Source: Paenibacillus sp.
GTDB lineage: Bacteria > Bacillota > Bacilli > Paenibacillales > Paenibacillaceae
DNA length: 9,184 bases
Assembly: GCA_029256665.1 (NCBI GenBank)
Contig: JAQSXN010000107.1
Coordinates: 1-9,184 of the forward strand
Direction: 5' to 3'
Part shown: positions 1-5,409 of the stretch, in pieces
Layout of the letters: each line of letters begins with the position of its first letter
How positions within the stretch are numbered: position 1 is the first letter of the stretch
Translations under genes and position numbers: made by a program
The notes under the pieces: model-generated
Database searches by the model: none
Seen by the model: the letters and a program-made list of their open reading frames with translations, nothing else
Told to the model about the DNA's origin: nothing

Positions 1-659
1 ATCTGTCCGCGGCTTGCTCGGGCTTTATCTACGGTCTCGCGACGGCCTCGAACATGATCGCGACGGGCATGTACAAGCATGTGCTCGTCGTCGGCGCGGA
101 GACATTGTCCCGCATTACCGATTACACCGACCGCAACACATGCATTCTGTTCGGAGACGGCGCAGGCGCGGTCGTGCTTGGTCCCGTCGAGGAAGGACGC
201 GGCTTCTTGTCGTTCGAGCTTGGAGCGGACGGCAGCGGCGGCGAGCTTCTCAAAGTGGGTGGAGGCGGCTCCCGCCTGCCTGCTTCGGCGGCTTCGATCG
301 AGGAGAAACAACATTATATCTATATGGCGGGCAACGACGTGTTTAAGTTCGCGGTGCGCATCATGGGCAGCGCGGCCGAGGATGCTCTGGCGAAGGCCGG
401 CAAGTCGAAGGAAGACATCAACCTGCTTGTTCCGCATCAAGCCAATATCCGCATCATCCAATCGGCGCTCAACAGGCTCGATTTGCCCGAGGAGAAGGCG
501 ATGATCAATCTCGACAAATACGGCAACATGTCCGCGGCTTCGATTCCGGTCGCGCTGGCGGAAGCCGTGGAGCAAGACAGAGTCAAGCCGGGCGATTGCG
601 TTGTGTTGGTCGGCTTCGGCGGAGGTTTGACCTGGGGATCGTCCGTCCTTATTTGGTAA
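1..659 (+). CDS. fabH: 3-oxoacyl-ACP synthase III (KAS III), 5' end missing
   Basis: FabH condenses acetyl-CoA or a branched acyl-CoA with malonyl-ACP to begin fatty-acid synthesis in the cytoplasm. The first whole codon is at position 3; about 218 residues are visible, roughly the last two thirds of a usual 310-330 residue protein. The thiolase-fold catalytic triad is present: Cys in LSAACSGF (codon 15-17), His in VPHQANIRI (435-437) and Asn in YGNMSAAS (525-527). The 30-residue His-Asn gap equals that of E. coli His244/Asn274. The family glycine motifs [10 protein letters not shown] and the C-terminal [10 protein letters not shown] are also seen. The Asn motif has Met where Thr is common (GNTSAAS). 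It ends with TAA, 38 bases before fabD, and opens the visible part of the fab operon. FabH identity is firm; substrate preference (straight or branched primers) cannot be read from this fragment. Confidence 0.96.
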   Translation, partial: LSAACSGFIYGLATASNMIATGMYKHVLVVGAETLSRITDYTDRNTCILFGDGAGAVVLGPVEEGRGFLSFELGADGSGGELLKVGGGGSRLPASAASIEEKQHYIYMAGNDVFKFAVRIMGSAAEDALAKAGKSKEDINLLVPHQANIRIIQSALNRLDLPEEKAMINLDKYGNMSAASIPVALAEAVEQDRVKPGDCVVLVGFGGGLTWGSSVLIW

Positions 660-697
660 TACGCGATTTCGATTCGTTACGGAGGGAACAGATAGAT

Positions 698-1630
698 ATG
701 GGGAAGACGGCATTTGTATTTCCTGGGCAAGGCGCTCAGGCAGTCGGAATGGGCAAGGACGCGTTCCAAGCAAGCGAGTCGGCGCGCGCGTTATTCGAAC
801 GGGCCGACGAAGCGATCGGATTCGATCTGTCCGCCGTCATATTCGACGGGCCCGACGAGGCGCTCAAACAAACGGCCAATACGCAGCCCGCGCTGCTTAC
901 GGTCAGCATGGCTTATCTGGAGCTGCTCAAGGATAGCGGCCTTAAGCCCGATTACGTGGCGGGCCACAGCTTGGGCGAATACAGCGCGTTAGTCGCGGCG
1001 GGCGTTATCGATTTCGAGGACGCGGTTCGCACCGTGCGCGCCCGCGGCCAATTCATGGAGCAAGCCGTTCCGGGCGGTCACGGAGCCATGGCTGCCGTTC
1101 TGGGCTCGGAGCGCGAGGAGCTGGCCAAGCTATGCGCCGACATCTCGGCGGCTGGCGCTGCCGTGGAATTGGCAAACGTGAATTGCCCCGGCCAGATTGT
1201 CGTATCGGGCACGGCTGCAGGCGTGCAGGCCGTTGTCGACCGCGGCAAAGAAGCCGGAGCAAAGAGAGTGATCCCGCTAGAAGTAAGCGGACCGTTCCAC
1301 TCATCGCTAATGCGTCCGGCAGCCGATCGATTGGGAGCGCAGCTGGCAGACGTACAGCTTCTCGACGCGAAGGTGCCGGTCGTCGCCAACGTGACGGCTG
1401 CGGCCGTCACGTCCGCGGACGAAATTCGCGGCCTGCTCGTGGAGCAGGTGTATTCTCCGGTATTGTGGGAGGACAGCGTACGATATATGATCGAACAAGG
1501 CGTAGACACGTTCGTCGAGATCGGCTCCGGCACGGTGCTGGCGGGATTGATCAAGAAGATCGATCGCGGCGTGCGGGTCATATCCGTCAACAGCGCGGCT
1601 TCGATGGACTCGATTCAAGTGAATCAATAA
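698..1630 (+). CDS. fabD: Malonyl-CoA:ACP transacylase
   Basis: FabD moves the malonyl group from CoA to the phosphopantetheine arm of ACP, supplying FabH and FabF. The 310-residue product has the family's usual length. Visible features are the N-terminal FVFPGQGAQ with Gln11, the nucleophile elbow GHSLGEYSAL with Ser91, Arg116 in ARGQFM, His201 in SGPFHSSLM, and Gln250 in EQVYSPVLW. These match E. coli Gln11, Ser92, Arg117, His201 and Gln250, so the enzyme should be active. The reading frame stays open upstream to 596 inside fabH, but the ATG at 698 is preferred: a GGAGG at 681-685 precedes it, and the protein then starts at the family's normal point just before the GQGAQ motif. It lies between fabH and fabG and is presumably cotranscribed with them. 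Confidence 0.97.
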   Translation: MGKTAFVFPGQGAQAVGMGKDAFQASESARALFERADEAIGFDLSAVIFDGPDEALKQTANTQPALLTVSMAYLELLKDSGLKPDYVAGHSLGEYSALVAAGVIDFEDAVRTVRARGQFMEQAVPGGHGAMAAVLGSEREELAKLCADISAAGAAVELANVNCPGQIVVSGTAAGVQAVVDRGKEAGAKRVIPLEVSGPFHSSLMRPAADRLGAQLADVQLLDAKVPVVANVTAAAVTSADEIRGLLVEQVYSPVLWEDSVRYMIEQGVDTFVEIGSGTVLAGLIKKIDRGVRVISVNSAASMDSIQVNQ

Positions 1631-1690
1631 CGTCAGTTACGTGGAACGGCGAGCGAATACGGCTTGAATTCGTTATGAGGGGGAACACGC

Positions 1691-2440
1691 ATGTTTGCAA
1701 GCTTAGAAGGCAAGAAAGCTCTGGTTACGGGAGCATCGCGCGGCATCGGAAGAGCCATCGCGATCGCGCTCGCGGAAGCCGGAGCGGACGTGGCGGTCAA
1801 TTATTCGGGCAGCGAAGCCGCGGCCGCCGAGACGGCCAAGGCGATCGAAGCGCTGGGACGCCGCGCCATCGTCGTTAAGGCGAACGTCGGCAAGGCAGCC
1901 GAGTTCGACTCGATGGTCAAGGAGACGCTCGAACAGCTCGGCGGTCTCGACATCCTAGTGAATAACGCGGGCATTACAAGAGATAATTTAATTATGCGCA
2001 TGAAGGAAGAGGAGTTCGACGATGTGATCGAGACGAACCTCAAAGGCGTATTTAACGGCATAAAGGCCGTAACAAGGCACATGATGAAACAGCGCTCCGG
2101 ACGGATCATCAACATTTCGTCCGTTGTAGGCGTGCTGGGCAATCCTGGCCAAGCGAACTACGTTGCCGCCAAAGCAGGCGTCATCGGCCTCACGAAAGCG
2201 AGCGCCAGAGAGCTCTCGTCGCGCGGCATTACGGTGAACTGCGTCGCCCCGGGCTTTATCCAGACCGATATGACGGACAAGCTCCCGGAGGAGTCCAAGA
2301 CGGCGCTAGCCGGCCAAATTCCGCTCGCGCGTCTCGGCGATGCCGCCGATATCGCGAACGCGGTGAGGTTCTTGGCATCCGACGCGGCCGCTTACATGAC
2401 AGGCCAGACCGTACACGTGGACGGCGGCATGTATATGTAG
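1691..2440 (+). CDS. fabG: 3-oxoacyl-ACP reductase (NADPH)
   Basis: FabG reduces 3-oxoacyl-ACP to (R)-3-hydroxyacyl-ACP with NADPH in each elongation cycle. The 249-residue protein is a classical short-chain dehydrogenase/reductase. It has the Rossmann motif TGASRGIG (13-20), NNAG (91-94), and a catalytic tetrad of Asn116, Ser144, Tyr157 and Lys161 with the YxxxK spacing intact (NYVAAKAG). The C-terminal VHVDGGMYM is typical of FabG. The start is set by a GAGGGG ribosome binding site at 1677-1682, 8 bases before the ATG. It follows fabD by 60 bases with no evident terminator between. Many SDRs resemble FabG, but position between fabD and acpP makes this assignment secure. Confidence 0.97.
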   Translation: MFASLEGKKALVTGASRGIGRAIAIALAEAGADVAVNYSGSEAAAAETAKAIEALGRRAIVVKANVGKAAEFDSMVKETLEQLGGLDILVNNAGITRDNLIMRMKEEEFDDVIETNLKGVFNGIKAVTRHMMKQRSGRIINISSVVGVLGNPGQANYVAAKAGVIGLTKASARELSSRGITVNCVAPGFIQTDMTDKLPEESKTALAGQIPLARLGDAADIANAVRFLASDAAAYMTGQTVHVDGGMYM

Positions 2441-2472
2441 ATTTTCCGGGATTCAGAAAAGGTAAGGTAAGG

Positions 2473-2502
2473 ATGGTATTTTGCATGTAATTCTCGTATA
2501 AT
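2473..2502 (+). promoter_or_regulatory. Candidate internal promoter for acpP
   Basis: A perfect sigma-A type -10 box TATAAT lies at 2497-2502 in the 83-base fabG-acpP gap. The -35 is poor: the best fit is ATGGTA at 2473-2478 with an 18-base spacer, matching only three of six consensus positions. Transcription would begin near 2509, right at the AGGAGGTG ribosome binding site (2510-2517), giving a leader of about 15 bases. An extra promoter would fit the high demand for ACP. The -10 is seen; promoter function is inferred. Confidence 0.5.
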
Positions 2503-2523
2503 ACGGTGGAGGAGGTGAACCGG

Positions 2524-2757
2524 ATGTCCGAAGTAGTAGATCGCGTAAAACGTATTGTCATCGACCGCCTTGGAGTAGACGAAGCAGAAGTAACGCTTGA
2601 AGCTTCCTTCAAAGATGACCTCGGCGCTGACTCTCTTGACGTTGTGGAATTGGTCATGGAGCTGGAAGACGAGTTTGATATGGAAATCTCTGACGAAGAT
2701 GCAGAGAGAATCACGACGGTGGGAGAAGTTGTAACTTACATACAATCTCATACCTAA
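2524..2757 (+). CDS. acpP: Acyl carrier protein
   Basis: AcpP carries growing acyl chains on a 4'-phosphopantetheine arm attached to Ser37 in the motif [15 protein letters not shown]. The 77-residue, strongly acidic protein has the normal ACP length and the four-helix ACP pattern, including the acidic recognition helix after the serine and [14 protein letters not shown] near the C-terminus. An in-frame GTG at 2506 would add six residues, but it overlaps the ribosome binding site. The ATG at 2524 is chosen because a perfect AGGAGGTG (2510-2517) sits 6 bases before it. By hand count about 46% of its bases are G or C, well under its neighbours, with many GAA, GTA and CTT codons. That fits codon choice for high expression more than gene transfer. 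It is bracketed by a promoter candidate and a hairpin. Confidence 0.98.
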   Translation: MSEVVDRVKRIVIDRLGVDEAEVTLEASFKDDLGADSLDVVELVMELEDEFDMEISDEDAERITTVGEVVTYIQSHT

Positions 2758-2765
2758 GGATGGAC

Positions 2766-2798
2766 AAGTCCCGTTTCAAGGAGCGGGACTTCTCTTCC
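2766..2798 (+). terminator. Hairpin after acpP, weak or partial terminator
   Basis: A perfect 8-base stem AAGTCCCG (2766-2773) / CGGGACTT (2784-2791) encloses a 10-base loop and begins 9 bases after the acpP stop codon. The following tract is TCTCTTCC-like, pyrimidine-rich but not a run of T. It may therefore act as a leaky terminator or as a 3' stabiliser of an acpP transcript, leaving some read-through to fabF. Structure is seen; function is inferred. Confidence 0.6.
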
Positions 2799-2880
2799 AT
2801 GTTAAGCGCTTTTATTTTCCGGAGTCCAGATCGATGCCGCCCCGAGGGCGACGTTCAAAAAGTTCGGTTTTCCTTTAAAC

Positions 2881-2908
2881 TTGTTATGAGTGGCTTAATC
2901 GCTATTAA
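2881..2908 (+). promoter_or_regulatory. Weak promoter candidate for fabF
   Basis: The 204-base acpP-fabF spacer contains TTGTTA (2881-2886) and TATTAA (2903-2908) with a 16-base gap, each matching four of six sigma-A consensus positions. An overlapping TAGAAT at 2911-2916 is a better -10 but lacks a well-spaced -35. A separate start would make sense after the hairpin that follows acpP, but the motifs are weak. The spacer also holds a small GC hairpin, CGCCC/GGGCG (2838-2850). Confidence 0.25.
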
Positions 2909-2948
2909 TATAGAATGGACGGCGTGATGCCGTTATATGTCTGTTTGC

Positions 2949-2955
2949 AGAGGTG
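2949..2955 (+). promoter_or_regulatory. Ribosome binding site that sets the fabF start
   Basis: The sequence AGAGGTG ends 6 bases before the GTG at 2962. The alternative in-frame GTG at 2953 lies inside this site and has no purine-rich site of its own upstream, so 2962 is the better start. Confidence 0.7.
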
Positions 2956-2961
2956 ACTGAA

Positions 2962-4203
2962 GTGAAACATAGAGTAGTGGTGACCGGCATGGGTGTAATG
3001 ACCTCGCTCGGTTCGAACATCGAACAATTTTGGAATAACCTGCTTGAGGGCAAGTCCGGCGTTTCCGTCGTCGAAGCCTTCGATTTCTCGGAATATCCGA
3101 CCCGCATCGCCGCGGAGATCAAGAATTTTAATCCGGAGGACTACGGCATCGAGCGCAAAGAATCGCGCAAGATGGACCGGTTCGTCCAATTCGCGTCCGT
3201 AGCCAGCAAGCTGGCAGTCGCGGATTCTGGCCTTGATATCGGCAATAATGCCGACGCGGAGCGCGTAGGCGTAATGATCGGCTCCGGCATCGGCGGACTT
3301 GGCACTTGGGAAGACCAACACAACGTGCTGCTGGAGAAAGGCCCGAAACGCGTCAGCCCGTTCTTTATCCCGATGATGATCGCGAACATGGCTTCCGGCC
3401 AGGTATCCATGCTGACTGGCGCCAAAGGTCCTAACAGCACGGCGGTTACGGCTTGCGCGACCGGCACTCATTCCATTGGGGACTCCTACAAGATGATCCA
3501 ACGGGGAGATGCGGACGTGATGATCGCGGGCGGCGCGGAAGCGACGATTCGCCCGACGGGCATGGCGGGCTTCTGCTCGATGCGCGCGATGTCGACTCGC
3601 AACGAGGAGCCCGAGAAGGCAAGCCGCCCGTTCGACTCCGGTCGCGACGGCTTCGTGATGGGCGAAGGCGCGGGCGTGCTCGTGCTTGAATCGTTGGAGC
3701 ACGCAAAGGCGCGCGGCGCTAAGATCTATGCCGAAGTGATCGGCTACGGCATGAGCGGCGACGCCTTCCATATGACCGAGCCCGATCCGGACGGCGCGGC
3801 CCGCTGCATGGCCAAGGCCATCAAGGATGCCGGGATCGAGCCGTCGCAAGTCGATTACATCAACGCGCACGGCACGTCGACGCCGGTCGGCGACCGTTCG
3901 GAGACGACGGCGATCAAGAAGACGTTCGGGGACCATGCCTACAAGGTAGCCGTCAGCTCAACGAAGTCGATGACGGGTCATTTGCTTGGCGCGGCGGGCG
4001 GAGTAGAAGCGGTCATTCTGGCGCTCACGCTTCAGAACGGCATGATCGCTCCGACCATTAACCTGGACAATCAGGATCCCGAGCTCGATCTGGACTACGT
4101 GCCTAACAAGCCTCGCGAAGCGGATGTTCGCATCGCGTTATCCAACTCGTTCGGCTTCGGCGGGCATAATGCCACGATTGTGATGAAAGCGTATGAAGCA
4201 TGA
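2962..4203 (+). CDS. fabF: 3-oxoacyl-ACP synthase II (KAS II)
   Basis: FabF condenses acyl-ACP with malonyl-ACP to lengthen the chain by two carbons. From the GTG at 2962 the protein has 413 residues, the usual FabF length, and begins [11 protein letters not shown]. The Cys-His-His triad is intact: Cys165 in [11 protein letters not shown], His303 in [11 protein letters not shown] and His340 in [15 protein letters not shown]. The two histidines fall at exactly the E. coli FabF numbers (303, 340), which supports this start over the GTG at 2953 (416 residues). The C-terminal gating loop NSFGFGGHN is present. It lies after acpP with a hairpin and 204 bases between, and its last 11 bases overlap rnc. 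FabB-type function is unlikely in this gene context. Confidence 0.95.
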   Translation: MKHRVVVTGMGVMTSLGSNIEQFWNNLLEGKSGVSVVEAFDFSEYPTRIAAEIKNFNPEDYGIERKESRKMDRFVQFASVASKLAVADSGLDIGNNADAERVGVMIGSGIGGLGTWEDQHNVLLEKGPKRVSPFFIPMMIANMASGQVSMLTGAKGPNSTAVTACATGTHSIGDSYKMIQRGDADVMIAGGAEATIRPTGMAGFCSMRAMSTRNEEPEKASRPFDSGRDGFVMGEGAGVLVLESLEHAKARGAKIYAEVIGYGMSGDAFHMTEPDPDGAARCMAKAIKDAGIEPSQVDYINAHGTSTPVGDRSETTAIKKTFGDHAYKVAVSSTKSMTGHLLGAAGGVEAVILALTLQNGMIAPTINLDNQDPELDLDYVPNKPREADVRIALSNSFGFGGHNATIVMKAYEA

Positions 4204-4894
4204 TAATTTAGACGAGCTGCAGCGGAAGCTGCAGCTCGATTTCAAGCGCGGCAGACTGCTGAGGCAGGCATTCACCCATACATCGTACGTCAACGAACAT
4301 AAACGAGGTTCCGTGCAGGACAACGAACGGCTGGAGTTTCTCGGCGACGCGGTCTTGCAGCTTCTGGTGTCCGAGTATTTGTTCGCTACTTATCCCAAGA
4401 GGCCGGAGGGCGAGCTTACGCGCATGCGCGCGTCCATCGTCTGCGAACCTTCCCTCGCGATGTTCGCCGAACGTCTGGAGCTCGGCAGCCACGTCCTTCT
4501 TGGCAGAGGCGAGGAGCAGCTTGGCGGCAGACACCGCCAGGCGCTGCTGGCCGATCTGTTCGAGTCCTTCATCGGCGCGATTTTCCTGGATTCGGGCATT
4601 GACCGTACGCGCGAATTTTTGGCGGAGCATATGTTTCCCCATATCGAATCGGGCGACTCCGGCTTGCTCATGAAGGACGCGAAGTCGAAGCTTCAAGAGC
4701 GTGCCCAGCATAATGGGCTGGGACCGGTCGAATACCGGATCGTCGAAGAGCGAGGCCCCGCCCACGACCGAGAGTTTATCGTCGAGGTGTACCTCGGAGA
4801 GGAACGTTACGGACTTGGCGCCGGCCGCACCAAGAAGGAAGCGGAGCAACGCTCCGCCGCCGAAGCGTGGAACAGGTTAGCCCAAGAAACGTGA
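4193..4894 (+). CDS. rnc: Ribonuclease III
   Basis: RNase III cuts double-stranded RNA, notably the 30S rRNA precursor, and also certain mRNAs and antisense duplexes. The 233-residue product has both expected domains. The N-terminal nuclease domain carries the signature NERLEFLGD (44-52), with the metal-binding acids Glu45, Glu48, Asp52, Asp121 and Glu124 (the last two in DLFESFIGA). A double-stranded-RNA-binding domain follows from about residue 161, from [11 protein letters not shown] to [16 protein letters not shown]. The ATG at 4193 lies inside the end of fabF, with an 11-base overlap and only a weak purine stretch upstream, so translation probably depends on ribosomes finishing fabF. A strong terminator follows about 65 bases after the stop. 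The link to smc and ftsY is the classic Firmicutes order. Confidence 0.97.
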   Translation: MKHDNLDELQRKLQLDFKRGRLLRQAFTHTSYVNEHKRGSVQDNERLEFLGDAVLQLLVSEYLFATYPKRPEGELTRMRASIVCEPSLAMFAERLELGSHVLLGRGEEQLGGRHRQALLADLFESFIGAIFLDSGIDRTREFLAEHMFPHIESGDSGLLMKDAKSKLQERAQHNGLGPVEYRIVEERGPAHDREFIVEVYLGEERYGLGAGRTKKEAEQRSAAEAWNRLAQET

Positions 4895-4958
4895 GCGCGA
4901 ATGAGCGAGCGAGTCGAATGCTCGAATTAATTTATGGCATGTCAAATGCCGCAAGAAG

Positions 4959-4994
4959 AACCGTTGGGTCGCTTAGACCTGGCGGTTTTTTTTT
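4959..4994 (+). terminator. Rho-independent terminator of the fab-rnc operon
   Basis: A 12-base stem, AACCGTTGGGTC (4959-4970) with GACCTGGCGGTT (4976-4987), encloses the 5-base loop GCTTA and is followed by an unbroken run of T through 4994 (nine from 4986). Three of the twelve pairs are G-U wobbles, so the RNA stem forms only on the + strand; on the - strand these would be A-C mismatches. It ends the transcript that includes rnc. Confidence 0.92.
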
Positions 4995-5037
4995 GACATA
5001 TAGGAGAGTATATCATTTTGCCATACTTCCTCTATAG

Positions 5038-5091
5038 TTCTCGGTAGGAAACGCGCTGCGCAGCAAGGACGGCGTCAGCCGTTTCACCTTG
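5038..5091. repeat. Intergenic hairpin repeat, copy 1
   Basis: The copy starts with TTCTCGG and contains AACGCGCTGCGC followed by a hairpin. The inner stem is ACGGC (5069-5073) / GCCGT (5078-5082) around GTCA. The outer stem CAAGG (5064-5068) / CCTTG (5087-5091) is separated from it on the 3' side by a TTCA bulge. By hand alignment the core 5050-5091 agrees with copy 2 at 39 of 44 columns. It also holds the perfect palindrome GCTGCGCAGC. It looks like one unit of a dispersed repeat family; that needs a genome-wide search. Confidence 0.75.
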
Positions 5092-5121
5092 ACCGCGATA
5101 AACCAACCATTGAACGCGGTC
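5091..5121. repeat. Inverted repeat between the two hairpin repeats
   Basis: GACCGCG (5091-5097) and CGCGGTC (5115-5121) are perfect reverse complements around a 17-base loop, starting at the last base of repeat copy 1. A looser pair, TCGAGA (5130-5135) / TCTCGA (5154-5159), follows. They suggest a structured transcript, but stems of this size also arise by chance in GC-rich DNA. Confidence 0.4.
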
Positions 5122-5172
5122 GCACATCTTCGAGAGGCCGAGGGTAGAGCTTTTCTCGATACCGGCTTATTA

Positions 5173-5234
5173 TTCTCGGAATCGGAATGTAACGCGCTGC
5201 GCCGCCAAAGAACGGCGACAGCCGTTTCACCTTG
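5173..5234. repeat. Intergenic hairpin repeat, copy 2
   Basis: This is a diverged second copy in the same orientation, about 135 bases after copy 1. It keeps TTCTCGG, AACGCGCTGCGC and the 16-base end CAGCCGTTTCACCTTG. The inner stem is lengthened to AACGGC (5211-5216) / GCCGTT (5221-5226) around GACA. The outer stem CAAAG (5206-5210) / CCTTG (5230-5234) has one mismatch. Relative to copy 1 it has an 8-base insertion after TTCTCGG. Changes fall mainly in the loop and spacer while the inner stem is kept. Confidence 0.75.
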
Positions 5235-5247
5235 CATCGGAGTGTAA

Positions 5248-5328
5248 ATGCATCGACGATTTATAGGCTTTGACGGGAGCAGTTATGCGAAGCGGCAATC
5301 GCTTGATAGGGACTTCCCAGTTGCTTAG
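5248..5328 (+). CDS. Possible 26-residue short ORF, unrecognised
   Basis: An ATG at 5248 opens 26 codons (start MHRRFIGFDGSS, end DRDFPVA) closing with TAG at 5326-5328. A GGAG at 5239-5242 lies 5 bases before the ATG, slightly close but usable. The product is basic, has no membrane segment or domain I recognise, and resembles no family known to me. Its coding span covers the 5' arm of the following hairpin and its stop touches the 3' arm, as in leader-peptide arrangements. A chance ORF is the more likely explanation. Confidence 0.15.
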   Translation: MHRRFIGFDGSSYAKRQSLDRDFPVA

Positions 5329-5340
5329 CCGCTTCTTTTT
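5289..5340 (+). terminator. Terminator-like hairpin ahead of smc
   Basis: A perfect 8-base GC-rich stem, GAAGCGGC (5289-5296) / GCCGCTTC (5328-5335), is followed at once by TTTTT (5336-5340). The 31-base loop is long for a terminator but contains a small GGG/CCC stem (5309-5318) that could stack inside. It lies upstream of the smc promoter candidate, so it would stop transcripts arriving from upstream, or end a short transcript started in the gap. Confidence 0.55.
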
Positions 5341-5355
5341 GGCTGTGGAATAGAT

Positions 5356-5385
5356 ATGACGCAAATAATGAAATTGTGTTACAAT
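5356..5385 (+). promoter_or_regulatory. Probable smc promoter
   Basis: TACAAT (5380-5385) is preceded by TG at the extended -10 position (TGTTACAAT). An ATGACG -35 (5356-5361), four of six matches, lies 18 bases upstream. Transcription would start near 5392, at the edge of the GAGGTGA ribosome binding site (5393-5399), giving a leader of about 18 bases. It stands after two terminator-like hairpins, so smc likely depends on it. Confidence 0.65.
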
Positions 5386-5409
5386 GTGGGGTGAGGTGAA
5401 ACCCAAGTC

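Larger units (their letters stand above)
4895..5409. other. Long rnc-smc intergenic region
   Basis: This 515-base gap has no convincing long gene. In order it holds a small stem GGCAT/ATGCC (4936-4950), a strong terminator, two diverged direct repeats with internal hairpins, an inverted repeat between them, a possible short ORF, a second terminator-like hairpin and the probable smc promoter. A TTGACA at 4993-4998 overlaps the terminator's T run but has no -10 box at 16-18 bases. A dispersed-repeat insertion, a small RNA locus, or both could explain the content; none is shown. Confidence 0.8.

Noticed and set aside
2441..2961. FapR operator near acpP or fabF
   Set aside because: I looked for the TTAGTAC-type inverted repeat expected for Firmicutes fatty-acid control and found none in the spacers. 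It may lie upstream of the window, before fapR/plsX.
2905..3936. Long open frame of 343 codons on the - strand, antisense to fabF
   Set aside because: It mirrors fabF codon structure in GC-rich DNA. The protein is rich in Arg, His and Ala with no recognisable motif, and fabF opposite is intact with all catalytic residues.
4208..4849. 213-codon open frame on the - strand, antisense to rnc
   Set aside because: Shadow of the intact rnc gene; no family motif, and its span tracks the rnc coding span.
4993..4998. Perfect -35 box TTGACA after the rnc terminator
   Set aside because: No -10-like hexamer lies 16-18 bases downstream; the first TATA-like words are at wrong distances. It arises from the terminator's T run.
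5013..5237. 74-codon open frame on the - strand across both intergenic repeats
   Set aside because: The two repeat copies are read in different frames over their first half, so the duplication is not kept at protein level. Composition is Arg/Ser-rich with no motif; a nucleotide-level element explains it better.
5261..5406. Protein-like - strand reading KEAAKQLGSPYQAIAAS ending at 5261
   Set aside because: No ATG, GTG or TTG start lies in frame before the upstream stop, and it crosses the probable smc promoter.
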